Source: Salinicola salarius
Lineage (GTDB): Bacteria > Pseudomonadota > Gammaproteobacteria > Pseudomonadales > Halomonadaceae
Assembly: GCF_003206135.1 (NCBI RefSeq)
Contig: NZ_PZJT01000006.1
Span: 131,250-195,249, forward strand
Direction: 5' to 3'
DNA length: 64,000 bases
Part shown: in pieces, positions 1 to 12,539 of the stretch
Position numbering within the stretch: the stretch's first letter is position 1
How the letters are laid out: each line of letters begins with the position of its first letter
Position numbers and translations under genes: made by a program
Notes under the pieces: generated by a model
Told to the model about the DNA's origin: nothing
The model's database searches: none
The model's input: only the letters and a program-made list of their open reading frames with translations

Positions 1-3609
<3,609 letters not shown>

Positions 3610-3721
3610 GGTGGCAACTCTCCAACAGCGAGGGAAACGATTGCGTCCCGTCCGAGACGCCAAGGGGCCGCATGGTATCAGAAAGGCTCATGTGGCGGGA
3701 CTTCGACGACAGTCCGACAAT

Positions 3722-3746
3722 AAGCCTGACTAAATCACTCGGGATT
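3722..3746. promoter_or_regulatory. putative IscR type-1 binding site upstream of nfuA
   Basis: The core CTGACTAAATCACTC (3726-3740) sits in a 25-bp window that by eye matches about 20 of 25 positions of the type-1 IscR motif (ATASYYGACTRWWWYAGTCRRSTAT). It ends where a possible -35 (TTGTTT, 3745-3750) begins. That element lies 17 bp from a possible -10 (TACCAT, 3768-3773), about 32 bp before the nfuA start. A site here would let the Fe-S-loaded regulator IscR tune nfuA to cluster demand. No iscR gene is in the window, so the link is inferred from the motif and the function of nfuA. Confidence 0.5.
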
Positions 3747-3805
3747 GTTTTGATGGCCGCTTTTTTCTACCATAGCGATACATCTCAAGCAGAGTCCGCA
3801 GTCTC

Positions 3806-4393
3806 ATGAGCCAACCGATTCAGATCACCGAAAGCGGCCAGGAGTATCTGGCCGAATTGCTGGCCAAGCAGAACGTCGACGATATCGCCGTACGCGTCTT
3901 CATCACGCAGCCCGGCACACCGTACGCCGAGACCTGTCTTGCCTATTGTCGTCCGGGGGAGGAGGAGCCGAGCGACGAACGGCTCGAACTGGAGAAATTC
4001 AGCGTCTATCTCGACAAGAATAGCGTGCCATTCCTGGAAGAGGCCGTTGTCGACTTCAATCCGGATCGTATGGGGGGGCAGCTGACCATCAAGGCGCCCA
4101 ACGCCAAGATGCCGAAGGTCAATGCCGACAGCCCGCTTGAAGATCGCGTCAACTATATCCTGTACAGCGAAATCAACCCGGGTCTGGCCTCGCATGGCGG
4201 CGAAATCCGGCTGATTCAACTGACCGAAGAACAGATCGCCGTTCTGCAGTTCGGTGGCGGTTGCCAGGGCTGTGCGGCGGTGGATCTGACGCTCAAGGAA
4301 GGGGTCGAAAAGACGCTGATGGAGCGTATCCCGGAATTGGCGGGTATTCGCGATGTGACCGATCACACCGATACGACCAATGCCTACTATTGA
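3806..4393 (+). CDS. nfuA: Fe/S biogenesis protein NfuA
   Basis: Carrier that receives 4Fe-4S clusters and passes them to target apoproteins, protecting clusters under oxidative stress or iron limitation. The protein has 195 aa, close to the E. coli length (191). It consists of an N-terminal degenerate A-type domain (residues 1 to about 95) and a C-terminal Nfu domain carrying the cluster-binding CxxC in [16 protein letters not shown] (about residue 150). It is monocistronic, divergent from metH, and followed by a strong hairpin. A probable IscR site lies upstream, which would fit co-regulation with the cell's Fe-S machinery. sufE lies 2.4 kb downstream. Confidence 0.96.
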   Translation: MSQPIQITESGQEYLAELLAKQNVDDIAVRVFITQPGTPYAETCLAYCRPGEEEPSDERLELEKFSVYLDKNSVPFLEEAVVDFNPDRMGGQLTIKAPNAKMPKVNADSPLEDRVNYILYSEINPGLASHGGEIRLIQLTEEQIAVLQFGGGCQGCAAVDLTLKEGVEKTLMERIPELAGIRDVTDHTDTTNAYY

Positions 4394-4488
4394 TTGATCG
4401 TCACGACCGCGGCTTGCGGTCGAGATAGCGCCAGATCGCATCTCGGGCCGAAGCCCGGCGATGAAAACGCGAACCGGTACCATTTCCT

Positions 4489-4517
4489 GCGGGGAGCCTT
4501 CGGCGAAGGTTCCCCGC
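4489..4517 (+). terminator. hairpin terminator candidate after nfuA
   Basis: The arms GCGGGGA and TCCCCGC enclose a second pair (CCTTC/GAAGG), forming a long GC-rich hairpin about 95 bp after the nfuA stop. It is followed by GTTTTCG, which is a weak T-tract. GAAAACGCG (about 4463-4471) can also pair with CGCGTTTTC (4515-4523), extending the structure. Termination is inferred from shape and position only. Confidence 0.5.
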
Positions 4518-4638
4518 GTTTTCGTGGTTCCGGTCTCGTTGCGAACTCGTGTCGAATTTCAGCTTCTCCGCCTGCGGCCGATAGTTGTCGGAAGCAGAAT
4601 CGAACGATCAGACAAGCGCTGTTAGCGGAGATCAGTGA

Positions 4639-5616
4639 ATGCATTCGACATGGGGAAAGCGGCTTTGCCGTGGTTATCTGGCTTGTCTCCTGGCCTTGGG
4701 GAGCCTGCCTGTCTGGGCGGGGTCTCCGATCGTGATCGGTACCGGCGGAAGCGCTGGCGTCTATTTACCGGTAGGGCAGGCCATGTGCGAGCTTTACCAA
4801 CAGGCCACGGGGTCGGCGTGCCAGGCGCTGACGACCGGCGGCTCTCTCTACAACGCCAGCGCCATTCGCAACGGCGAGCTGGATTTCGGCATCGTCCAGT
4901 CGGATATTCAGTATGCGCTCTTCCACGGCACCGAGCAGTTCTACGATAGCGGGCCCAGCAAGGAGGTAAGAGCGCTTTTCTCGCTGCATGCCGAGGCATT
5001 TACCGTGGTTGCCACACCGCCCGAGATCCGCAATTTCGATGATCTTGCAGGCAAGCGGGTCAATGTCGGCAACCCGGGTTCTGGTCAACGCGCCACGCTC
5101 AACTTGTTGCTGGAAATGAAGGGGGAGACGGAAGGCATCTTTGCGCTGGCCAGCGAGCTGAAGCCTACGGACATGAGCCGAGTCATGTGCAGCGGGAAAC
5201 TGGATGCGTTCCTGTATGTGGTGGGCCATCCCTCGCAGGCGATCGACGAGGCGACTCGGGGCTGCGGAGCCCATCTGGTCAATGTAGCGGGTCCTGAGGT
5301 GGATGCGCTGATCGAGCAGATGCCGTACTACGGCCTCACCGTGATCCCCGGTGGCACCTATGTCAATAATCCCGACGACACCGTCACCTTCGGTGTCCGG
5401 GCGACGTTACTGTCGCGCAAGGATGTCGATGAGGAAAGCGTCTACCAACTGGTCAAGGCGGTATTCGAGCACCTGGATGCGTTTCGCCGGTCACACCCTT
5501 CGCTGGCGACATTGACCCCGTCCGCCATGGTTCACGAAGGGTTGACCGTACCACTGCATGCAGGCGCAAGACGCTACTACGAAGAGGTCGGGTTGCTGCC
5601 ACCCGGCAGCGAATGA
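4639..5616 (+). CDS. TAXI family TRAP transporter solute-binding protein (orphan)
   Basis: Periplasmic substrate-capture protein of the TAXI branch of TRAP transporters. The protein has 325 aa with a signal peptide that probably ends at VWA-GSP (about residue 28). The mature start IVIGTGGSAGVYLPVGQAMC is characteristic of the family, as are the following GGSLYNASAIRNGELDFGIV segment and GNPGSGQRATL. The start is supported by GGAG 8 nt upstream. The fused TRAP membrane subunit is not adjacent: neighbours are nfuA upstream and an opposite-strand regulator-like gene downstream. It must therefore use a membrane subunit encoded elsewhere or serve another role such as ligand sensing. The ligand is unknown; glutamate or other carboxylates are typical of the family. 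Confidence 0.9.
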   Translation: MHSTWGKRLCRGYLACLLALGSLPVWAGSPIVIGTGGSAGVYLPVGQAMCELYQQATGSACQALTTGGSLYNASAIRNGELDFGIVQSDIQYALFHGTEQFYDSGPSKEVRALFSLHAEAFTVVATPPEIRNFDDLAGKRVNVGNPGSGQRATLNLLLEMKGETEGIFALASELKPTDMSRVMCSGKLDAFLYVVGHPSQAIDEATRGCGAHLVNVAGPEVDALIEQMPYYGLTVIPGGTYVNNPDDTVTFGVRATLLSRKDVDEESVYQLVKAVFEHLDAFRRSHPSLATLTPSAMVHEGLTVPLHAGARRYYEEVGLLPPGSE

Positions 5617-5642
5617 CTCGAGGTGGCAGGCTTCGGCAGGCT

Positions 5643-6614
5643 TCAACTGGCCGTTGGGGGCAGGGCAGCACGAGACAGACGTTCATGAAGCTCCCGGTTG
5701 GCTGCCCGTAGATTCTTGAGTTCGCTTTCCAGTCGCTGGCGTTCCTGCTGCATGGATTTGACCCGGTCATCGCTGACCCGCTTTTCACTCTCGGTCTGTT
5801 CCATGTGCACCTTGTCGGCACGCAGCGATTCCTGAAGCTGACCATACTGCCGGCGCTGTTCGGAGAGATCCTGCTGCAAGCGTTCGCAGCGCTGGTCCAG
5901 CGAGGTCAGGCGCTGCTCGTATTGTCTTTCCTGTTTCAAGCGCTCCTGACGGGCCTCTTCCAGCAATCCCATGAGACGCGTTTCGGCGGACTCGTGGCGC
6001 TTCTCTTCCTGCGCGAGCTTGGCCTGATTGGCCTGATGCTGTTTGGCCATCGCGTCGCGGTGCTGCCTTTCGGCCTGCTCCAGACTGGACTGGTGGCGCT
6101 GGCAGGCCTGTTCGAGTTGCAGGATGCGCTTCTGCTGTTGGCTTTGAGCGGATTGCAATGACTGGAGTTCGGCCTGGAGATGAGCGGCTTCCGTCGTCTT
6201 GGTCTCGAGCCGTTCCTGAACGCGGAGCATGTGGTCGTTGAGTGCCTGCAGCCGCTGCTCGGCATTCTCGCTCTGGCGTTGCGCCTGATGACTGATCTCG
6301 TCGGCCTCGCGGATCTGCTCGTCGGCTTCCTGCCGGTAGATCGCGAGCTTTTCGTAAGCTGCCTGTTGTGCCTTGTCCCAGATATCGGCCACCCAGCTAT
6401 CCAGGCCTTCCGGGCGCTCGAGGGTGCGCGGGATGGATTGCACCGAATCGCCATTCTGGCGCAAGCGCCATTCGCGAAGATGGTCGCTGATCGTGGTGTA
6501 GCTGCCCGTGCCGAGAAGCTCACGTATCTTCTGAACGCTGGCCGCCTCGCCACGTTTCTGCAACGTGTCGATGGCGCGGCAGACGTCATCGTAACGGATA
6601 CCATTACGTGCCAT
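5643..6614 (-). CDS. KfrA-like DNA-binding coiled-coil protein
   Basis: 323 aa. The N-terminal part (about residues 1-90, with QKIRELLGTGSYTTISDHLREW) matches the plasmid replication region DNA-binding domain of KfrA proteins, a helix-turn-helix fold. The rest (about 95-315) is a continuous alpha-helical coiled coil rich in Q, E, R and L, with no transmembrane segment or enzymatic motif. Plasmid KfrA is an autorepressor that also helps segregation. Here the gene stands alone among chromosomal housekeeping genes with no parA, parB or rep partner. A palindromic element 67-89 bp upstream is a likely autoregulatory operator. The role on the chromosome is unknown; nucleoid organisation or regulation is an inference. 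Confidence 0.8.
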   Translation of the reverse strand: MARNGIRYDDVCRAIDTLQKRGEAASVQKIRELLGTGSYTTISDHLREWRLRQNGDSVQSIPRTLERPEGLDSWVADIWDKAQQAAYEKLAIYRQEADEQIREADEISHQAQRQSENAEQRLQALNDHMLRVQERLETKTTEAAHLQAELQSLQSAQSQQQKRILQLEQACQRHQSSLEQAERQHRDAMAKQHQANQAKLAQEEKRHESAETRLMGLLEEARQERLKQERQYEQRLTSLDQRCERLQQDLSEQRRQYGQLQESLRADKVHMEQTESEKRVSDDRVKSMQQERQRLESELKNLRAANRELHERLSRAALPPTAS

Positions 6615-6680
6615 GTCGAATTCCCTTGTGTTGCGAATGATCCTGGAGCTTCTGAGAACTCTCGGGATACAGCATAGATG

Positions 6681-6703
6681 CTTTACGTAAAGTGTATACG
6701 TAA
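6681..6703. promoter_or_regulatory. palindromic operator candidate for the KfrA-like gene
   Basis: A perfect 12-bp palindrome CTTTACGTAAAG (6681-6692) is followed by an imperfect copy of its core, TATACGTAAA (about 6695-6704), about 13 bp on. The pair lies between the KfrA-like start (6614) and sufE (6792). Such short repeated palindromes upstream of kfrA genes are typical autorepression sites, so this is the best operator candidate; binding itself is an inference. Confidence 0.45.
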
Positions 6704-6791
6704 AAATTTCCGTGTCATATCAGATCATCTCTTCTATGGGGATACGTTCGCTCAGGCCCTATAATGAAGATATTCAAATATAGGAGGCGCC

Positions 6792-7211
6792 ATGAGTATT
6801 GGACAGGCCCAGGCCGAGCTGCTGGACGAATTCTCGATGTTCGATAACTGGATGGATCGTTATCAGTACATCATCGACATGGGGCGCCAATTGCCTGACT
6901 ATCCCGAGTCGGACAAGGTGGCGGCCTACAAGATCGAAGGGTGTCAGTCGAATGTATGGCTGCGATCCACCCAGGAAGCGGGGCGGCTGCATTTTCTGGC
7001 CACGTCGGACGCGGCCATCGTCAGCGGATTGATCGCCATTCTGATGCGTGTCTACGACAAACGTGAACCGCAGGAAATTCTCGAGGGTGAGCCTCAATTT
7101 CTCACTGAGCTGGGGCTGGACAAGCATCTGTCTCCGACACGCAGTAACGGCTTGCATGCCATGATCGAGCGGATCTACGCCATCGCTCGTGAAGCCCAGG
7201 CCCACCAATAG
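6792..7211 (+). CDS. sufE: cysteine desulfuration protein SufE
   Basis: Accepts persulfide sulfur from a SufS/CsdA-type cysteine desulfurase and passes it on for Fe-S cluster assembly. The protein has 139 aa, the usual length. The catalytic cysteine lies in the conserved loop KIEGCQSNVW (about residue 52). An excellent Shine-Dalgarno sequence (TAGGAGG) precedes the ATG. No sufBCDS genes are adjacent, so the partner desulfurase lies elsewhere; CsdE is a close paralogue and cannot be excluded. The stop codon is only 2 bp from the 3' end of yidD on the other strand. Confidence 0.93.
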   Translation: MSIGQAQAELLDEFSMFDNWMDRYQYIIDMGRQLPDYPESDKVAAYKIEGCQSNVWLRSTQEAGRLHFLATSDAAIVSGLIAILMRVYDKREPQEILEGEPQFLTELGLDKHLSPTRSNGLHAMIERIYAIAREAQAHQ

Positions 7212-7213
7212 AT

Positions 7214-7534
7214 TCACTGACCGCCCGGCTCGTCACCGTCTCGCTTTTCGTCGCCGGCACCGGCACCGGCGCCGTTGTCCGGCCGGCAGTGGCAGGATTT
7301 CTGCCGAGGTTCCGGCACCGGATCGACGCCGCCGGCATGGAAGGGGTGGCATTTCGACAGGCGTCGCAAACTCAGCCAGCCTCCACGCCACGGGCCATGA
7401 AGGCGAATGGCTTCCAGCGCATAGCTGGAACAGGTCGGCCAGAATCGGCAGCGCGGGCCGAGCAGGGGGCTGATGCCGTAGCGGTAGCCCTGGATGACGG
7501 CGGTCATCAGCCAGGTGGCGAGCTTGGCGATCAC
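7214..7534 (-). CDS. yidD: membrane protein insertion efficiency factor YidD
   Basis: Small membrane-associated protein that aids YidC-dependent insertion of inner-membrane proteins. 106 aa with the family core [26 protein letters not shown], followed by the conserved [19 protein letters not shown] segment carrying the third cysteine. The C-terminal tail (about residue 80 onward) is an unconserved G/A/D/E-rich extension. yidD usually sits between rnpA and yidC near the origin. Here it is the last gene of a zur-hisI-yidD run, 8 bp after hisI, an unusual location. Confidence 0.93.
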   Translation of the reverse strand: MIAKLATWLMTAVIQGYRYGISPLLGPRCRFWPTCSSYALEAIRLHGPWRGGWLSLRRLSKCHPFHAGGVDPVPEPRQKSCHCRPDNGAGAGAGDEKRDGDEPGGQ

Positions 7535-7542
7535 GTCACGCC

Positions 7543-7986
7543 TCAGCGCTTTCCGCCGTAGAGTTCTTCCTTTGACATCAACGGGTCGCTATCGATTTCC
7601 CCGGCCGTCGGCGTGAGTCGAAGGTAGAAGCAGCTACGGCGACCGGTATGGCAAGCGGGACCGGATTGGTCGACTTTGAGGAGCAGGGTGTCGCCGTCAC
7701 AATCGAATCGGGCCTCGACGAGATGCTGCTGCTGGCCCGAGGTTTCGCCTTTGCGCCAGAAGGCCTGTCTCGAGCGAGACCAGTAACAGACTCGACCCGT
7801 CGACAGCGTCTCTTCCAGAGATGCGCGATTCATCCAGGCCATCATCAGTACCTCGCCGCTATCATGCTGCTGCGCAATGGCGGGTATCAAACCGTCAGCA
7901 TTCCATTTGGCGGCCGATAGCAAATCGGATAGCGCCACCGAGGTATTGGTAGGTAATTGTTCGAGATCGTGAAAGAAACCGGACAT
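7543..7986 (-). CDS. hisI: phosphoribosyl-AMP cyclohydrolase (HisI), linked to zur
   Basis: Third step of histidine synthesis: hydrolytic opening of the purine ring of phosphoribosyl-AMP. 147 aa, a stand-alone cyclohydrolase without the HisE pyrophosphatase domain. The three zinc cysteines follow the C-x15-C-x6-C spacing (FDCDGD, then ACHTGRRSC), and the metal-binding acidic motif DCDGDTLL is intact. It lies 36 bp downstream of zur on the same strand, not beside hisE or other his genes. A hisI next to a zinc regulator recalls the zinc-responsive second HisI copies described in other bacteria, but this one keeps its zinc ligands. Confidence 0.93.
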   Translation of the reverse strand: MSGFFHDLEQLPTNTSVALSDLLSAAKWNADGLIPAIAQQHDSGEVLMMAWMNRASLEETLSTGRVCYWSRSRQAFWRKGETSGQQQHLVEARFDCDGDTLLLKVDQSGPACHTGRRSCFYLRLTPTAGEIDSDPLMSKEELYGGKR

Positions 7987-8022
7987 GAGAGTTCCGTCGA
8001 GCTGGAGATGAGCTTAGCGTGA

Positions 8023-8466
8023 TCAGGCCTTTTCGAGACAGGCGTCGCAGGCGCCGAGCAGCTCGATGGTCTGGCGCTGGATCGTGAACCCGCGTTCCCG
8101 TGCCGTGGATGCCAGCATTTCACCGACGGCTTCCTGATGCAGTTCCTCGACACGTCCGCAGTGACGGCAGATCAGCAACTGGAATCGGTGGACGTGTTCG
8201 GGGCACGGGCAGGCAATGTAGGCATTGAGCGATTCGATGCGATGGACCAAACCTTGCTCGATCAGGAAATCCAGTGCCCGATAGACCGTCGGCGGTCTCG
8301 CGGACGCATGTTCGTCCGACAGACGATCCAGCAGATCGTAGGCCTTGAGACCACCTGGCGTACTGGAGATCATTTCCAGTACGCGACGGCGGATCGGCGT
8401 AAAGCGTACGCCGCGTTCCTGACACTGTTGATCTGCCTGTTTGAGCAGCACATCCGAATCGAGCAT
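8023..8466 (-). CDS. zur: Fur-family zinc uptake regulator Zur
   Basis: Fur-superfamily repressor, probably zinc-sensing. From the ATG at 8466 the protein has 147 aa: winged-helix DNA-binding domain (about residues 10-85, with RFTPIRRRVLEMI and PPTVYRALDFLIEQGLVHRIES) and a C-terminal dimerisation/metal domain. The structural zinc site has two CxxC pairs, CRHCGRV and CDACLEK, and an H/C-rich sensor region NAYIACPCPEHVHRFQ. These features and length fit Zur better than Fur. An upstream in-frame extension to 8499 is possible but adds residues absent from the family. It leads the zur-hisI-yidD run; no znuABC genes are nearby. Confidence 0.88.
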   Translation of the reverse strand: MLDSDVLLKQADQQCQERGVRFTPIRRRVLEMISSTPGGLKAYDLLDRLSDEHASARPPTVYRALDFLIEQGLVHRIESLNAYIACPCPEHVHRFQLLICRHCGRVEELHQEAVGEMLASTARERGFTIQRQTIELLGACDACLEKA

Positions 8467-9001
8467 CGAACTTCCCGGTAAGCATCGAGAGGGCCACATT
8501 CTACGCGTTAGCGCTGGAAGGAACCACCGGACAAGAATTCACCCGGATGGGGTGGATCGTCATCCAGGGATTCGACATGCCGGTGCATGCAAGACAATAC
8601 GTACACAGCCTATTTAACATAATATATATTATGCGAACCCGTGGGATATCATGATCCGAGCCATCCAGCCTGCATGCCGATATGTTTATCGCTCGGGATT
8701 TCGAAATACTGCTCGGTTTACCACGAGGTTGCGCTACGCTGATGTGACATCGAGAAATGGGTCGCGTCGGGTCTGCGACATATCGCCACACTGACGCGGA
8801 GTTTCCCGCCAGCGTCTGATCAGAAGCCATTTTTTCGGTACAATGCCGACCGCGAAATCCCTACTTCGTTGGCGACGTCCGATGCTTCGGTACGCCATTG
8901 CGCGTCGTGTCAGAGTTGTCAGCCCTGGCTAGCGGCGTATGATGCAGGCCGCTAACCGATTGTTGCAGGGCCGAAAAGCTTTCCTCCACTGGGGTCGTGA
9001 G
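8467..9001. other. long intergenic region between zur and cyoA
   Basis: 535 bp between divergent genes, with no convincing coding frame. It must hold the zur and cyo promoters. It contains a perfect 16-bp AT-rich palindrome at 8618-8633 (separate entry) and a -10-like TACAAT at 8839-8844, about 160 bp upstream of cyoA, with only a poor -35 (CTGATC). The 5' leader of cyoA would be long. No Fur, Fnr or ArcA consensus was recognised by eye. Confidence 0.6.
8618..8633. promoter_or_regulatory. perfect 16-bp palindrome CATAATATATATTATG
   Basis: The halves CATAATAT and ATATTATG are exact reverse complements. The element stands out as an AT island in a GC-rich region, about 150 bp upstream of zur and 370 bp upstream of cyoA. 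The composition loosely recalls AT-rich Zur boxes but does not match the TGTTATANTATAACA core. A binding site for an unidentified regulator is the simplest reading. Confidence 0.35.
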
Positions 9002-9931
9002 ATGAGAAAAAGGAACTCCCTCAAGTATTTGAGTGTGATGACGTGGTTAACCGCGCCATTATTGTTGAGTGGCTGTGGCTCAGCGCTGATGGATCCGACC
9101 GGCGAGATTGGTCAGGGTCTGAAATCGCTGATCATCACGGCCTTCGGTTTGATGCTGATCGTGGTCATTCCGGTCATCGTGATGACTATTCTGTTTGCTT
9201 GGAAATATCGCGGAACCAATCTCGCGGCCAAGTACACGCCAAACTGGGAGCACTCGAACATCATCGAGGTCTTCGTTTGGGCCATTCCGTGCGTCATCAT
9301 TTTCTTTCTTGCCATCCTGACATGGCAGACGTCGCACTCTTACGATCCGCACAAGCCGATTGCCAGTGAAGAGGAAACCATGACGATCGATGCGATCTCG
9401 CTCGATTGGAAATGGCTGTTCATCTATCCGGACGAAGGCATTGCCACCATCAATGAGCTGGCCATTCCGGTGGATACGCCGGTTCACTTCCGCGTGACCT
9501 CCGGTACCGTCATGAACTCGTTCATGATTCCGACGCTGGGTAGCCAGATCTACGCCATGGCCGGCATGGACAACGATGTCTATCTCGAAGGCAACGAGAT
9601 CGGCACCTTCCGTGGCCGTTCGACCCAGTACAGCGGCGAAGGCTTCTCGGAAATGCTGTTCGACACACACGTAACGTCGGATGCGGATTTCCAGGCATGG
9701 GTCGACAAGATCAAGCAGTCACCCAACACCATGATGTTCCCGGAAGACTATGAACAGATCGCCGAGCCTTCCATTGCCCATCCGGTGGAGTATTTCTCTC
9801 AGGTTTCGCCTGATTTCTACGGCGACCTGATCAATAGTTACAAAGCGAGTCATGGCGGCAGCGACAGTCATGGCGAGCAAAACGAAGCACGGGAGTCTTC
9901 AATGCCCATGAGTGCGCAGGCAGCGGAGTAA
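9002..9931 (+). CDS. cyoA: cytochrome bo3 ubiquinol oxidase subunit II
   Basis: Subunit II of the proton-pumping quinol oxidase in the inner membrane. 309 aa from the ATG at 9002. That start gives a lipoprotein signal peptide with lipobox LLSGC (Cys25); the in-frame ATG at 8939 would bury it. Two transmembrane helices follow (about residues 45-70 and 90-110), then a periplasmic cupredoxin domain. As in quinol oxidases, the CuA ligand set of cytochrome c oxidases is absent. The C-terminal tail is hydrophilic and family-variable. First gene of a tight cyoABCDE operon. Confidence 0.96.
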   Translation: MRKRNSLKYLSVMTWLTAPLLLSGCGSALMDPTGEIGQGLKSLIITAFGLMLIVVIPVIVMTILFAWKYRGTNLAAKYTPNWEHSNIIEVFVWAIPCVIIFFLAILTWQTSHSYDPHKPIASEEETMTIDAISLDWKWLFIYPDEGIATINELAIPVDTPVHFRVTSGTVMNSFMIPTLGSQIYAMAGMDNDVYLEGNEIGTFRGRSTQYSGEGFSEMLFDTHVTSDADFQAWVDKIKQSPNTMMFPEDYEQIAEPSIAHPVEYFSQVSPDFYGDLINSYKASHGGSDSHGEQNEARESSMPMSAQAAE

Positions 9932-9935
9932 CGTC

Positions 9936-11918
9936 ATGTTCGGAAAACTCAGCTTAGATTCGATTCCATTTCACGAACCGATCATCATGGTCACCGCGGT
10001 GGCCATCGGGATCATCGGTGCGCTGATCGTCGGTCTGATTACCTATTATCGCAAATGGGGCTATCTCTGGACCGAATGGGTAACGTCCATCGATCACAAG
10101 AAGATCGGTGTGATGTACTTCCTCGTTGCGCTCGTCATGCTGATTCGCGGCTTCGCCGATGCGATCATGATGCGAACGCAGCAAGCCATTGCTGCCGGTG
10201 GCGCCGAGGGCTATCTGCCTCCCGAACACTACGATCAGATCTTCACCGCCCACGGTGTCATCATGATCTTCTTCGTCGCCATGCCCATGGTCATCGGTTT
10301 GATGAATCTGGTCGTGCCGCTGCAGATCGGCGCTCGCGACGTGGCCTTCCCGTTCATGAACAACCTGAGTTTCTGGCTGTTCGCGGTGGGCGTGATTCTG
10401 GTGAACATGTCTCTGGTTATCGGCGAGTTCGCCAAGACCGGCTGGCTGGCCTACGCGCCGCTATCGGAGTTGAAATACAGTCCAGGCGTTGGGGTCGACT
10501 ATTGGATCTGGGCATTGCAGATATCGGGGATCGGGACCACGCTGACGGGGATCAACTTCTTCGTCACCATCCTGAAAATGCGCACCAAGGGCATGTCCCT
10601 GTTTCGCATGCCGATCTTCACCTGGACGGCGCTCTGCACCAACGTGCTGATCATTTTGTCGTTCCCGATCCTGACCGTGACCATTGCCCTGCTGACTCTG
10701 GATCGCTATCTGGGCATGCACTTCTTCACCAATGATATGGGCGGCAGCCAGATGATGTACGTCAACCTCATCTGGGCCTGGGGCCACCCGGAAGTCTACA
10801 TCTTGATCTTGCCGGCGTTCGGTGTCTTCTCCGAGGTCATCGCGACCTTTACCAAGAAGCGTCTGTTCGGCTACAAGACCATGGTCTGGGCCACCGTCGT
10901 GATCGCATTTTTGTCGTTCACCGTCTGGCTGCACCACTTCTTCACCATGGGCGCGGGTGCTGATGTAAATTCCTTCTTTGGCATTGCAACGATGATCATC
11001 GCCATACCCACGGGCGTGAAGATCTTCAACTGGCTGTTCACCATGTATCGCGGGCGCATCCAGTTCACGACGCCGGTACTCTGGACGATCGGTTTCATCA
11101 TCACCTTTACCCTGGGCGGTATGACCGGTGTCATGCTGGCCGTGCCGGGGGCGAACTTTGTGCTACACAACACGCTCTTCGTCATCGCTCACTTCCATAA
11201 CGTCATCATCGGCGGCGTGGTGTTCGGGATGATGGCCGGCTTCACGTACTGGTTCCCGAAAGCCTTCGGCTTCACGCTGAGTGAAAAATGGGGCAAGCGC
11301 TCCTTCTGGTGCTGGCTGATCGGCTTCTACGTCGCGTTCATGCCGCTGTATGCGCTGAGCTTCTTCGGTGCCATGCGCCGGATGCAGTCCTACGAACAGA
11401 CCGAGTGGCAGCCGCTGATGATCGTGGCCTGGTTTGGCGCCGTGATCATCGCCTGCGGCATTGCCTGCATCGTGATCCAGCTTGTCGTCAGTATTCGCGA
11501 TCGCGAGAAGAACCGTGATCTGACAGGCGATCCGTGGGATGGGCGTACGCTGGAGTGGTCTACCTCCTCTCCGCCCCCGAACTACAACTTCGCTTACCTG
11601 CCAGATGTCGCGTCCATCGATAGCTACTGGGAGATGAAGCAGCAGCCGGGTGGCTTCAAGCGCGAGCTGGCGACCAAGTTCGAGGACATTCACATGCCCA
11701 GGAACACGGCGGAAGGCCCGATCCTGTCGCTGTTTGCCTTGTTGTTCGGCTTTGCGTTGATCTGGCACATCTGGTGGCTGGCGGGTCTGGGGGCCATCGG
11801 CATGTTCGTGACGTTCATGTTCCGTATCTTCAATAACGATACCGACTACCACGTCAGCGCCGCGGAGGTCGAAAAGACCGAACGTGAATACCACAAACGG
11901 TTGGAGATGCAGGCTTAA
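9936..11918 (+). CDS. cyoB: cytochrome bo3 ubiquinol oxidase subunit I
   Basis: Catalytic subunit carrying heme b, the heme o3-CuB centre and the quinol site. 660 aa, with about 15 transmembrane helices. Diagnostic residues are present: the quinol-site motif [10 protein letters not shown], the heme b histidine in [10 protein letters not shown], the CuB ligands and cross-linked tyrosine in [12 protein letters not shown], the HH pair in WLHHFFTMG, and HFHNVIIGG. The RGFAD motif marks it as a quinol oxidase, not a cytochrome c oxidase. It starts 4 bp after cyoA; the alternative upstream in-frame start at 9912 overlaps cyoA and adds non-family residues. Confidence 0.98.
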   Translation: MFGKLSLDSIPFHEPIIMVTAVAIGIIGALIVGLITYYRKWGYLWTEWVTSIDHKKIGVMYFLVALVMLIRGFADAIMMRTQQAIAAGGAEGYLPPEHYDQIFTAHGVIMIFFVAMPMVIGLMNLVVPLQIGARDVAFPFMNNLSFWLFAVGVILVNMSLVIGEFAKTGWLAYAPLSELKYSPGVGVDYWIWALQISGIGTTLTGINFFVTILKMRTKGMSLFRMPIFTWTALCTNVLIILSFPILTVTIALLTLDRYLGMHFFTNDMGGSQMMYVNLIWAWGHPEVYILILPAFGVFSEVIATFTKKRLFGYKTMVWATVVIAFLSFTVWLHHFFTMGAGADVNSFFGIATMIIAIPTGVKIFNWLFTMYRGRIQFTTPVLWTIGFIITFTLGGMTGVMLAVPGANFVLHNTLFVIAHFHNVIIGGVVFGMMAGFTYWFPKAFGFTLSEKWGKRSFWCWLIGFYVAFMPLYALSFFGAMRRMQSYEQTEWQPLMIVAWFGAVIIACGIACIVIQLVVSIRDREKNRDLTGDPWDGRTLEWSTSSPPPNYNFAYLPDVASIDSYWEMKQQPGGFKRELATKFEDIHMPRNTAEGPILSLFALLFGFALIWHIWWLAGLGAIGMFVTFMFRIFNNDTDYHVSAAEVEKTEREYHKRLEMQA

Positions 11919-11920
11919 TC

Positions 11921-12538
11921 ATGGCAACCGACACAATCAAGCAACATGACGCTCATGCCCACGACGGGCATGAGCACCACGACGCAGGCGCAATGAAGAT
12001 CTTCGGGTTCTGGATCTACCTGATGAGCGATCTGGTGATCTTCGGGACGCTGTTCGCCACTTTTGGGGTGCTGGCCAACGCCACTGCGGGTGGTCCGACC
12101 TCGCAGGAGATCTTCGAGCTACCTTTCGTGCTGGTCGAAACCTTTCTGCTGTTGATCAGTAGTTTCACCTTCGGTCTGGCGGTCTTGGCGCAGAATGCTG
12201 GCGACCGCGGCGCCGTCCTCAAGTGGTTGGCGGTAACGTTCCTGCTGGGCTTTGGCTTCGTCGCGATGGAGGTGTACGAATTCCATAACCTCATCGCCGA
12301 AGGCTACGGTCCGGACCGTAGCGCCTTCCTGTCAGCCTTCTTCACCCTGGTGGGGACCCATGGTCTGCACGTGACCTTTGGCCTGATCTGGATCGCGATC
12401 ATGTTCTTCCAGATATCCAAACGCGGGCTGGACAGTGTGACCAAACCCCGAATGCTGTGCCTGAGCCTGTTCTGGCATTTCCTGGACATTGTCTGGATCT
12501 GCGTCTTCTCCTTCGTCTACCTGATAGGAGCGATGTGA
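11921..12538 (+). CDS. cyoC: cytochrome bo3 ubiquinol oxidase subunit III
   Basis: Five-helix COX3-type membrane subunit that stabilises the oxidase. 205 aa, the normal length. A histidine-rich N-terminus ([15 protein letters not shown]) precedes the first helix, [20 protein letters not shown]. The last helices carry [14 protein letters not shown] and [18 protein letters not shown], as in the E. coli protein. It begins 2 bp after the cyoB stop, so translation is probably coupled. Confidence 0.97.
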   Translation: MATDTIKQHDAHAHDGHEHHDAGAMKIFGFWIYLMSDLVIFGTLFATFGVLANATAGGPTSQEIFELPFVLVETFLLLISSFTFGLAVLAQNAGDRGAVLKWLAVTFLLGFGFVAMEVYEFHNLIAEGYGPDRSAFLSAFFTLVGTHGLHVTFGLIWIAIMFFQISKRGLDSVTKPRMLCLSLFWHFLDIVWICVFSFVYLIGAM

Positions 12539-12539
12539 C

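Noticed and set aside
3610-3805. Cobalamin or SAM riboswitch upstream of metH
   Set aside because: The leader is short and none of the conserved riboswitch boxes was seen.
8501-8830. 109-codon minus-strand frame upstream of zur
   Set aside because: Low-quality sequence with no family; overlaps the AT palindrome and likely promoters.
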